DNA of 5,359 nt. Source: Synechococcaceae bacterium WB8_1B_136. GTDB lineage: Bacteria; Cyanobacteriota; Cyanobacteriia; PCC-6307; Cyanobiaceae. Both the position numbers and the translations under genes were made by a program. The DNA lies in NCBI GenBank assembly GCA_010029175.1, contig RGNC01000142.1, positions 1 to 5,359 on the forward strand, written 5' to 3'. Shown one piece after another: positions 1-5,359 of the stretch (the stretch's first letter is position 1; every line of letters begins with the position of its first letter). The notes beneath the pieces are model-generated. The model made no database searches, was not told the origin of the DNA, and saw only the letters and a program-made list of their open reading frames with translations.

Positions 1-2907
1 CAGCTGCTCTGCAGCACCCAGAGCCGCGACAGTTGGCAGGCCAGCAGCATCGGTCTGGCACCGCTGGATCTCACCCTCCAGATCGCCATGCCGGAACTGG
101 ATGGCCGCATCACCAGCCGCGTGGGGGCCTTCAAGGAGGTGGTGGGGACCGATCAACAGCTCGCCACGGCGCTGCATCACTACGTGCCCGACCCGGAACG
201 CCTGGCCTGGGTGGCCCAGTTGGTGGCGGCCTGGTGCCGCCTGCGGGCCACGCCGGCGGCGGAGCGTCGCCTGGCCCTCGTGCTGGCCAACTACCCCACC
301 CGCAACAGCCGCCTGGCCAACGGTGTGGGGCTCGACACCCCCGCCTCCGCCGCCGCGATGTTGGGCTGGCTGCGCCAGGCGGGATACGACCTCGGCCCGG
401 ACCCGCTCCCCGCCGATGGCGATGCATTGATCCAGAGCCTGCTGCGGGGACGCACCAATGATCCGGAGAGCCTGCACCGTCCGGCCAGCGCCCACCTGCC
501 CCTGGAGCAATACGAACGCTGGTACGCCAGCCTGCCTCCAGACGGCCGCCAGCAATTGGAGCGGCGCTGGGGACCACCGGCGCAGGATCCGCAGCTGGAA
601 CCGGCCGGCTTCGCGATTCAGGGCCTGCGCTTCGGCAGGGTGTGGCTGCTGATCCAGCCGCAGCGGGGCTACGACCGCGACCCGAGCCTCAGCTACCACA
701 GCCCGGACCTGCCGCCCACCCACCACTACCTGGCCCAATACCTCTGGCTGCGCCAGGTGGCCGGAGTGCAACTCGTGTGCCACGTGGGCAAGCACGGCAA
801 CCTCGAGTGGCTGCCGGGCAAGGGCCTGGGCCTCTCGGCGAACTGCTATCCGGAGTGGGCCCTGGGACCCGTGCCCCACGTGTATCCCTTCATCGTGAAT
901 GATCCCGGTGAAGGCTCTCAGGCGAAACGTCGGGCCCAGGCCGTGATCCTCGATCACCTCACCCCGCCCCTGGGCCGTGCCGGCCTGCATGGTGATCTGC
1001 GGCAACTGGAAGCCCTGATCGACGAGTACTGGGAGGCCACCCAGCTGGGGGCGGAGCGAACTGAGGGCCTGCGGGAGCAGGTGTTGGAACGGCTGGCCAG
1101 CCTGGAGCTCTCTGATGGCTGGATCGGTGCGGAAGCCGCCGCGGGGGGGCTGGACCCCCTCGATGCAGCCGATGGCTATCTCTGTGAACTGAAGGAGGCC
1201 CAGATCCGCACCGGCCTGCACCGCTACGGCCAGCTGCCGGCAGCGGAGCCGCTGGCGGAGCTGCTGTTGTGCCTGGCCCGCCCTCCCCAGGCGGGTGGGG
1301 CGGGCCTCACCCAGGCCCTGGCCCGCGATGCGGGCCTCAGGCTTGACCCCTGGGCAGATCCAGAGGAGCAGCCGCTCGAAGCGGCAGATCAGACCAGGCT
1401 GAGCAGTTTGGGTGTGGCCGCAGCGCGGCTGGTGGGCGACGCTGTGGCCTGGCTGGAGCAACAGGCTCTGGAGCATTGCCGCGACCTGCTCCAGCAGCCG
1501 GCCGCTGCCGGAGCAGGAGCAGAGGTGCAGTCGGCTCCGGGTCCTGTCACGTCTCGGGTGCTGGAACGGTTGAGGCAGGGCCTGGTGAAGGATCTGCTGC
1601 GCTGCGGCGATGCCGAGCGGGAGGCCTTCCTCACGGCGCTGGAGGGGGGACGGATTGCCGCGGGGCCGTCCGGGGCTCCCACCCGGGGCCGCCCCGATCT
1701 GCTGCCCACCGGTCGCAATTTCTACAGCCTGGATCTGCGGGGCCTGCCCACCGAGGCCGCCTGGGATCTCGGCCGCCGCAGTGCTGAACTGCTGTTGGAG
1801 CTGCACCTGCAGGAGCAGGGTGAACCGCTGCGGCAACTGGCCCTCTCGGTGTGGGGCACCAGCACCATGCGCAACGGTGGGGAAGACATCGCCCAGGCCC
1901 TGGCCCTGCTGGGGGTGCGCCCCCTGTGGGATGGCCCCAGCCGCCGGCTGCTGGACCTGGAACTGATTCCCCTCTCCGTCCTGGGCCGGCCGCGGGTGGA
2001 TGTGACCCTGCGCATTTCTGGACTGTTCCGCGATGCCTTCCCGCAACTGGTGGGCTGGATGAATCGAGCCACAGCCCTGGTGGCCGCCGCTGGCCATGAG
2101 CTGGGGGAATCCTCCGTTGACAACCCCCTGGCCGCCGCCGCCGCCCAGGACGGCCATGCCTGGCGGGTCTACGGCTCCGCCCCCGGTGCCTACGGCGCGG
2201 GCCTGCAGGGGCTGATCGACAGCGGCCAGTGGGAGCGGCGCAGCGATCTGGGGGAGGCCTACCTCAACTGGAGCTGCTGGCGCTACGAGGATTCAGATCC
2301 GGCCGAGGGCCGAGGCGACGGGCGACTCCTGGGCCAGGGCGATCGCGAGGGCCTTGAGCAGCGCCTGCGCCAGGTGCAGGTTGTGCTCCACAACCAGGAC
2401 AACCGCGAGCACGATCTGCTCGACTCGGACGACTATTACCAGTTTCAGGGCGGACTCAGTGCCGCGGTGGAATCGCTCACCGGCCAGGCGCCGCAGCTGT
2501 GGTTCGGCGATCACTCGCGGCGGGAGCGGCCGCGGCTGCACCGGTTGGAGCGTGAATTCGACAAGGTGCTGCGCAGCAGGGTGCTGAACCCCCGCTGGAT
2601 CGAGGGCATGCAGCAGCACGGCTACAAGGGCGGCTTCGAGATGGCCGCCAGCCTCGACTACCTCTTCGCCTACGACGCCAGCACCGGCCGCGTGCCGGAC
2701 TGGAGCTATGGGGCCATCAGCGACCGCTGGCTGGGGGATCCGCAGGTGCTGGAGTTTCTGCGACGCGCCAATCCCTGGGCCCTGCGCGACATGGCAGAAC
2801 GCCTGCTGGAGGCCCACAACCGCGGCCTCTGGTCGGGCGCGAGCCTCCCCCAGCTGGAGCATCTGCGCCAGCTGGTGTGGGAGGCGGAGGCGCTGGTGGA
2901 AACCTGA
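1..2907 (+). CDS. cobN: Cobaltochelatase subunit CobN (5'-truncated by the window edge)
   Basis: CobN is the large, corrin-binding subunit of the ATP-dependent cobaltochelatase that inserts Co2+ into hydrogenobyrinic acid a,c-diamide in the cytoplasm during cobalamin-type cofactor synthesis. The frame is open from base 1, and the residues before the first ATG (88) already fit the family, so the gene starts upstream. 968 residues are visible against about 1,250-1,300 for the family, so roughly 300 N-terminal residues are missing. Family blocks, numbered from base 1: HVGKHGNLEWLPGKG at 261-275, GPSGAPTRGRPDLLPTGRNF at 555-574, GTSTMRNGGED at 619-629, SGLFRDAFP at 673-681, YGSAPGAYG at 724-732, DSDDYYQFQGG at 808-818, and HGYKGGFEMA at 873-882. 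The related magnesium chelatase subunit ChlH shares the fold, but the GKHGNLEW and YKGGFEMAASLDYLF wording and the NPWALRDMAERLLEA ending fit CobN better. A Gly/Ala/Pro-rich stretch near 498-515 looks like a variable linker. The partner AAA+ subunits are not in the window. Confidence 0.95.
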   Translation, partial: QLLCSTQSRDSWQASSIGLAPLDLTLQIAMPELDGRITSRVGAFKEVVGTDQQLATALHHYVPDPERLAWVAQLVAAWCRLRATPAAERRLALVLANYPTRNSRLANGVGLDTPASAAAMLGWLRQAGYDLGPDPLPADGDALIQSLLRGRTNDPESLHRPASAHLPLEQYERWYASLPPDGRQQLERRWGPPAQDPQLEPAGFAIQGLRFGRVWLLIQPQRGYDRDPSLSYHSPDLPPTHHYLAQYLWLRQVAGVQLVCHVGKHGNLEWLPGKGLGLSANCYPEWALGPVPHVYPFIVNDPGEGSQAKRRAQAVILDHLTPPLGRAGLHGDLRQLEALIDEYWEATQLGAERTEGLREQVLERLASLELSDGWIGAEAAAGGLDPLDAADGYLCELKEAQIRTGLHRYGQLPAAEPLAELLLCLARPPQAGGAGLTQALARDAGLRLDPWADPEEQPLEAADQTRLSSLGVAAARLVGDAVAWLEQQALEHCRDLLQQPAAAGAGAEVQSAPGPVTSRVLERLRQGLVKDLLRCGDAEREAFLTALEGGRIAAGPSGAPTRGRPDLLPTGRNFYSLDLRGLPTEAAWDLGRRSAELLLELHLQEQGEPLRQLALSVWGTSTMRNGGEDIAQALALLGVRPLWDGPSRRLLDLELIPLSVLGRPRVDVTLRISGLFRDAFPQLVGWMNRATALVAAAGHELGESSVDNPLAAAAAQDGHAWRVYGSAPGAYGAGLQGLIDSGQWERRSDLGEAYLNWSCWRYEDSDPAEGRGDGRLLGQGDREGLEQRLRQVQVVLHNQDNREHDLLDSDDYYQFQGGLSAAVESLTGQAPQLWFGDHSRRERPRLHRLEREFDKVLRSRVLNPRWIEGMQQHGYKGGFEMAASLDYLFAYDASTGRVPDWSYGAISDRWLGDPQVLEFLRRANPWALRDMAERLLEAHNRGLWSGASLPQLEHLRQLVWEAEALVET

Positions 2908-2926
2908 TGGCCGGAGGGGCGATCAG
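2904..2926. terminator. Imperfect palindrome at the convergent cobN / unknown-gene junction, possible bidirectional terminator
   Basis: The left arm CTGATGGCC and the right arm GGGCGATCAG can form a stem of five pairs, a G-G mismatch and three more G-C pairs, with a five-base GGAGG loop. It contains the cobN TGA stop (2905-2907) and the opposing gene's stop (TCA at 2923-2925 on the + strand). There is no clear T-run on either side: CTGTTG follows on the + strand and GGTTTCC on the - strand. It is therefore not a classical intrinsic terminator. It may stall transcripts arriving from both sides, or arise partly because two opposed TGA stops are mutually complementary. Confidence 0.3.
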
Positions 2927-3462
2927 CTGTTGAGGTCCTTGGCCCAGGCTTTGAAGGCGCCGATGTCGCCGGGTTTCGTCTGCTGCTGGCTGCTGATCTG
3001 CGGTTGAGCCTGAGTGGCGGCCTGTTGCTCCTGGTCGGCCTTGATCGCCGCGGGACCACCGGGAATGTTCACCCCCACGGCCGAGCCCTTCTTGCGCTGA
3101 TCCAGCTCCGCCTTGCTCATCTGCTCGGCGAAGGTCTTCTTCACCGGCTTGGGTACGCCACCGGTGAGATTGAGCTGCTGCTCCTGCTGCACGGCACCAC
3201 CCAGGCCAGGGGTGGCCTTCTCCAGGCGGGCTTCCATCGAGGCCACCTCGGCCACCATCTCCTTGTTGCCGGGGTTATCGGCGGTGCCGGGGAAGGTGCG
3301 ACGGATGGTGTTGGAGCGTCGCATGAACTCCACGTTGCCCATGCTGCTGGAGGCATCGGCGTCGAGGAAGAAGGCCTCCTCCTGCGCCTTGGCGGGTTTG
3401 GCCGGGCTGTTGGAGCCGGTCACAGACTTGGAACCACCGAGCAGACGATCGAGCAGGCCCAT
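2923..3462 (-). CDS. Protein of unknown function, probably conserved in picocyanobacteria, Gln/Ala-rich tail
   Basis: I do not recognise a named family. The 179-residue product begins MGLLDRLLGG, a short helix-like start common in small cyanobacterial proteins. Residues 11-28 are a Ser/Lys/Ala/Pro-rich linker. A compact block at 31-60 (AFFLDADASSSMG, then VEFMRRSNTIRRTFPGT) looks most conserved. A probable helix follows at 66-83. The second half has a basic patch (KPVKKTF, 105-111), QMSKAELDQRKKG near 114-126, a Gln/Ala-rich low-complexity stretch at 143-161, and a short helix ending KAWAKDLNS. No signal peptide or membrane segment is seen, so it is probably cytosolic. The ATG at 3460-3462 is preferred. 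An in-frame TTG 72 nt upstream would overlap the PHP gene by 43 nt and add a segment that does not look coding. No Shine-Dalgarno is visible before the ATG. The gene lies 29 nt after the PHP gene on the same strand. The ATG start, plausible composition and tight packing support a real gene; its role is unknown. Confidence 0.82.
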   Translation of the reverse strand: MGLLDRLLGGSKSVTGSNSPAKPAKAQEEAFFLDADASSSMGNVEFMRRSNTIRRTFPGTADNPGNKEMVAEVASMEARLEKATPGLGGAVQQEQQLNLTGGVPKPVKKTFAEQMSKAELDQRKKGSAVGVNIPGGPAAIKADQEQQAATQAQPQISSQQQTKPGDIGAFKAWAKDLNS

Positions 3463-3491
3463 CGGCGAGGTGCGGAAAAGCTGGGTGAACC

Positions 3492-4166
3492 CTAGCGGCC
3501 ACTGAGCTCCAGGCCATGGGTATCGGTGCCGCAACTACGCAAAAGTCCGAGATTGTCGAGCTGGGCAGCGATGCTGTCGCACACCAGGGGGCTCGGCTGC
3601 CAACGGGGCTGCATGGTGTAGTCGTAGTAGGCCTCGGCGCCGTCGAACTCCAGGGCAGCCGCCGCGGCGATCAGCCGTCCATGGGGGATGCGGTAACGGG
3701 CGGGATGGGCCAGCAGGGCCAGGCCCCCGGCGGCGTGGATGCGCCGGCGCACCTCCCCGGCCAGGAGGGCCGCCCCCACCGCCGCCTGCCGCTGGTTGTA
3801 GGGATCCAGCGCCTGGTGGCCTGGCTCAAAGCCCAGGGCCAGCACATGCACCAGGCAGCCCTCCAGCAGGCAACTGATCTCCATGCCGGTCCAGAGCTGG
3901 GGCACCCGCCGGCCCTGGCTGGCTTGTGCCTCCAGCCAGGCCTTGAGTGGGCCATAGGCCTCGATGCTGTGGTGATCGGTCACCGCCATGTGCCTCAGGC
4001 CCATGGCCAGGGCCTGCTCCCCGAGGCGCTCAGGCTGCAGGCTGCCATCGCTGCAGGTGGTGTGGCAGTGGAAATTGAGTTCGCCCGGACAACTGCCGGC
4101 GTGCACCTGGCGCAGCACCGGGGCCAGGGGATGGCGCTGGCGGTGATGCCCGGGATCAGCCGGCAT
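3492..4166 (-). CDS. Stand-alone PHP-domain metal-dependent phosphoesterase
   Basis: PHP domains are metal-dependent phosphoesterases. Relatives include histidinol phosphatase, the PolIII alpha N-terminal domain and the RNase AM / TrpH family. The 224-residue product is essentially one PHP domain. All nine usual metal-ligand positions can be placed: H33 and H35 (FHCHT), D40 (CSDG), H65 (TDHHS), E96 (GMEIS), H107 (VHVLALGF), H154 (LAHPARY), D215 and H217 (GTDTHG). The signature TDHHS replaces the TDHDT common in the RNase AM group. The substrate (nucleotide, oligonucleotide or sugar phosphate) cannot be told from sequence. The protein looks cytosolic. The ATG at 4164-4166 was chosen because GGAGGT lies 8 nt upstream on this strand, inside the hemJ coding region, and because earlier in-frame residues do not look coding. 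The gene overlaps the end of hemJ by 11 nt, which suggests shared transcription and possibly coupled translation. I infer no functional link to heme from position alone. Confidence 0.92.
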   Translation of the reverse strand: MPADPGHHRQRHPLAPVLRQVHAGSCPGELNFHCHTTCSDGSLQPERLGEQALAMGLRHMAVTDHHSIEAYGPLKAWLEAQASQGRRVPQLWTGMEISCLLEGCLVHVLALGFEPGHQALDPYNQRQAAVGAALLAGEVRRRIHAAGGLALLAHPARYRIPHGRLIAAAAALEFDGAEAYYDYTMQPRWQPSPLVCDSIAAQLDNLGLLRSCGTDTHGLELSGR

Positions 4167-4749
4167 CAAGGGCGACCTCCCGTTCAGCCCGCAGCCGGCG
4201 CCAGCGGGCATAAAACTGAATCGAGGCCGCCATGAACACCACCAACGCCACCATGAACCAGGTGGCGGCACCGGTGGGGAACTGGTTTTTGAACACCACC
4301 AGCATCACCACGATCACCAGCAGCAGCGTGGGCAGCTCGTTGAGGGCCCGCAGCTGCTTGGGGTTCCAGTGGCAGTTCCCGCTCTGCAGTTGGCCCATCA
4401 GCCGGTAACAGAACGCGTGGTAAGCCAGCAGGACCGCCACAAAACCAAGCTTGGCATGCATCCAGCCCTGCTGCAGCCAGGCGGGATTGCTGATCAACAG
4501 TCCGGCGGCCATGGCCACGGCCACCACCATGCCGGGGGTGGTGATGATGTTGGCCAGGCGCTTCTCCATCAGGCCGTACTGGGCCTGAAAGGCCGCGCGC
4601 AGTTCCGGTGCCAGATCCTCGGCCTCGCGGTGATAGATGAACAGGCGCACCAGATAGAACAGGCCGGCGAACCACACCACCACGCCCACGATGTGGAGGG
4701 TCTTGAACCAGAGGTACGCCTCCGGTGGCAGGGCGGCCAGGGTGGTCAC
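4156..4749 (-). CDS. hemJ: Protoporphyrinogen IX oxidase HemJ (UPF0093 membrane protein)
   Basis: HemJ oxidises protoporphyrinogen IX to protoporphyrin IX, the last step before the heme and chlorophyll branches divide. It is the form used by most cyanobacteria in place of HemG or HemY. The 197-residue product matches the family throughout: YLWFKTLHIVGVVVWFAGLF at 12-31, then YLVRLFIYH at 32-40, QYGLMEKRL at 57-65, IITTPGM at 68-74, GWMHAKL at 95-101, YH at 110-111, NELPTLLLV at 137-145 and VFKNQ at 152-156. Five hydrophobic segments are visible (about 13-36, 68-87, 100-119, 139-153 and 161-180), giving an integral membrane protein; the fifth segment followed by a basic tail is as in other cyanobacterial HemJ. 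H19, H98 and H111 are conserved-looking histidines suited to heme ligation or catalysis. The start is a GTG at 4747-4749, overlapping the upstream TGA by 4 nt (GTGA). No alternative start is available: the frame is closed by a stop at 4771-4773. Length and N-terminal spacing fit the family. No strong Shine-Dalgarno is present, so translation probably depends on re-initiation. Confidence 0.96.
   Translation of the reverse strand: MTTLAALPPEAYLWFKTLHIVGVVVWFAGLFYLVRLFIYHREAEDLAPELRAAFQAQYGLMEKRLANIITTPGMVVAVAMAAGLLISNPAWLQQGWMHAKLGFVAVLLAYHAFCYRLMGQLQSGNCHWNPKQLRALNELPTLLLVIVVMLVVFKNQFPTGAATWFMVALVVFMAASIQFYARWRRLRAEREVALDAG
4175..4180 (-). promoter_or_regulatory. Shine-Dalgarno site of the PHP gene, inside hemJ
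   Basis: The + strand reads ACCTCC, giving GGAGGT on the coding strand, 8 nt before the ATG at 4166. It decides the start of the PHP gene. It is the only strong Shine-Dalgarno sequence I find before any start in the window. It lies in the last codons of hemJ, so ribosomes finishing hemJ pass over it. Confidence 0.75.
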
Positions 4750-4979
4750 AGTCCGCTGTTGAACAGGCCATCAAGGTAGAGCTCCCGCACCTCAGGACGG
4801 GCCTGCCCCTGCTGCACCAGAAACTGGGCCAGGGCGTTCTGGAGCAGTCGCCCGGCATCCAACCCTGGCCGGGTGGCGAGGAACGCGTCCATGGCGGCGG
4901 CAAGCGGCAGCGGCAGCTCCACGGCCAGCCCCGTGCCCGCCGGGGCCGTGGCACTACCTGTAGTGGCTTGAGGCTGCAT
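4746..4979 (-). CDS. Small DUF2811-like protein
   Basis: The 77-residue product resembles the small cyanobacterial family DUF2811 as I remember it. It has a disordered Ala/Thr/Gly-rich lead (1-16), a short strand-like LAVELPLPL (18-26), a helix AAAMDAFLAT (27-36), a turn at RPGLD (37-41), a second helix GRLLQNALAQFLVQQG (43-58), and an ending RELYLDGLF (65-73) that matches the family's usual YLDTLF-type close. The strand-helix-helix order recalls ribbon-helix-helix proteins. However, the strand carries an acidic residue (E21) and no basic ones, so DNA binding is doubtful. No function is established that I know of. The start is the ATG at 4977-4979; the adjacent upstream TTG is less likely, and no Shine-Dalgarno is visible. 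The gene ends in a TGA overlapping the hemJ GTG by 4 nt and lies 52 nt after the photolyase-related gene, indicating co-transcription with hemJ. Confidence 0.8.
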   Translation of the reverse strand: MQPQATTGSATAPAGTGLAVELPLPLAAAMDAFLATRPGLDAGRLLQNALAQFLVQQGQARPEVRELYLDGLFNSGL

Positions 4980-5031
4980 CAACTAGACCCGTGGTGGTGG
5001 AGGCCAAGAATCCGGGATCGCGCTGCCCCTG

Positions 5032-5359
5032 TCAAGCGCAGGGCTGGAGGTGATCTGCAGCGGTCTGGCGGATGCTGGCCAGCTCGCCTGGATCAAGCCG
5101 CTCCAGCTGCTTCATCACCAGGGCCATGCGGGGATTGCCGCTCAGCAGCCGCTGGTGGCGATCGAGAAAGTCCCAGTAGAGCGCGTTGAAGGGGCAGGCC
5201 CTGGGGCCGTGCCGTTGCTTTGGGTCGTAGCGGCAGCCCTTGCAATAGGTGCTCATCCGCTTGATGTAGTTGCCACTGGCCGCATAGGGCTTGCTGGCCA
5301 GCAGCCCCCCGTCGGCATACAGACCCATGCCGATCACGTTGGTCTGCATCACCCAGTCG
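5032..5359 (-). CDS. FeS-type photolyase / cryptochrome-related protein, C-terminal part (cut by the window edge)
   Basis: This is the C-terminal end of the prokaryotic iron-sulfur photolyase family (deoxyribodipyrimidine photolyase-related proteins, as in Agrobacterium PhrB). Those members studied bind FAD, a lumazine antenna and a 4Fe-4S cluster and repair (6-4) photoproducts. The 108 visible residues open with DWVMQTNVIGMGLYADGG, so the frame continues past the right edge; the family is about 500 residues, so some 400 are missing. ASKPYAASGNYIKRMS (21-36) belongs to the helical FAD-binding domain. C39, C42 and C55 (YCKGC, then PRACPFN) reproduce the C-x2-C-x12-C spacing of three of the four cluster ligands; the fourth lies upstream, outside the window. 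LYWDFLDRH and NPRM follow as usual, and the protein ends about 35 residues after NPRM. The TGA is at 5032-5034. It is the first visible gene of the - strand run, so any promoter for the run may lie beyond the window. Choosing between (6-4) repair and a cryptochrome-like role needs the missing part. Confidence 0.95.
   Translation of the reverse strand, partial: DWVMQTNVIGMGLYADGGLLASKPYAASGNYIKRMSTYCKGCRYDPKQRHGPRACPFNALYWDFLDRHQRLLSGNPRMALVMKQLERLDPGELASIRQTAADHLQPCA

Noticed and set aside
2339..2346. One GCGATCGC octamer (the HIP1 repeat common in many cyanobacteria)
   Set aside because: It is a genuine match but the only one I found. A single copy in 5.4 kb at this GC content is close to chance, so it shows no HIP1 enrichment.
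2293..2862. Long open frame antisense to cobN (189 residues)
   Set aside because: The opposite strand is an unmistakable CobN. High-GC codon use leaves antisense frames open, and the translation shows no recognisable domain.
1..2907. Alternative call of the + strand gene as magnesium chelatase ChlH
   Set aside because: The wording of the GKHGNLEW, GRPDLLPTGRNF and HGYKGGFEMA blocks and the C-terminal end fit CobN better, although the families are homologous.
3463..3534. N-terminal extension of the unknown protein from an in-frame TTG
   Set aside because: It would overlap the PHP gene by 43 nt and encodes a segment unlike the rest; the ATG at 3462 gives a typical MGLLDRLLGG start.
3004..4235. 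Two long + strand frames (3004-3495 and 3516-4235) opposite the unknown and PHP genes
   Set aside because: Their products are low-complexity (Gly/Leu/His- or Gln/Gly-rich) with no family features, while the - strand carries PHP motifs with correct spacing and a strong ribosome binding site.
4167..4271. Longer PHP protein starting 35 codons upstream
   Set aside because: The added segment is a Trp/Pro/Arg-rich shadow of HemJ, and the GGAGGT site is correctly spaced only for the ATG at 4166.
4184..4954. 256-residue - strand frame across hemJ and the small gene, and + strand frames at 4369-4779 and 4725-5189
   Set aside because: They are out-of-frame shadows of HemJ, the DUF2811-like gene and the photolyase-related gene, with Arg/Pro/Gly-rich composition.
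4980..5031. Possible promoter in the 52-nt gap before the DUF2811-like gene
   Set aside because: The best -10-like hexamer (TCTAGT) ends only 2 nt before the ATG and has no partner -35, so transcription would begin inside the coding region.

Overview
The window is a GC-rich stretch (roughly two thirds G+C or more by eye) whose gene content points to a picocyanobacterium of the Cyanobium / freshwater or brackish Synechococcus type. The evidence is a cyanobacterial HemJ, a small DUF2811-like protein (a family I know mainly from cyanobacteria), a CobN cobaltochelatase and an FeS-type photolyase-related protein, packed with very short gaps. This assignment rests on family recognition and composition, not on a search.

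Layout. Positions 1-2907 on the + strand hold the C-terminal three quarters of cobN, which runs in from the left edge. Everything else is on the - strand and points towards it. Read in the direction of transcription: the 3' end of an FeS photolyase / cryptochrome-related gene (5359-5032, cut by the right edge), a 77-residue DUF2811-like protein (4979-4746), hemJ (4749-4156), a stand-alone PHP-domain phosphoesterase (4166-3492) and a 179-residue protein of unknown function (3462-2923). The DUF2811-like gene and hemJ overlap by 4 nt, hemJ and the PHP gene by 11 nt, and the other gaps are 52 and 29 nt, so the five genes could form one transcription unit. cobN and the unknown gene meet tail to tail with 15 nt between their stop codons. 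A short imperfect palindrome there contains both stop codons.

Function. Two genes act on different branches of tetrapyrrole metabolism: HemJ oxidises protoporphyrinogen IX to protoporphyrin IX for heme and chlorophyll, and CobN inserts cobalt into the corrin ring of cobalamin-type cofactors. The photolyase-related protein would repair UV-damaged DNA using flavin and an iron-sulfur cluster. The PHP protein has a complete set of metal-ligand residues, but its substrate cannot be read from sequence. I see no mobile element, CRISPR array, tRNA, rRNA or riboswitch, and no gene-free stretch longer than about 50 bases.

This looks like an ordinary, compact core-genome region. I do not see a convincing undescribed system. 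The points most worth a second look are the small possibly ribbon-helix-helix-like protein translationally coupled to hemJ, the unknown protein with a conserved-looking N-terminal block and a Gln/Ala-rich tail, and the hairpin at the convergent junction.
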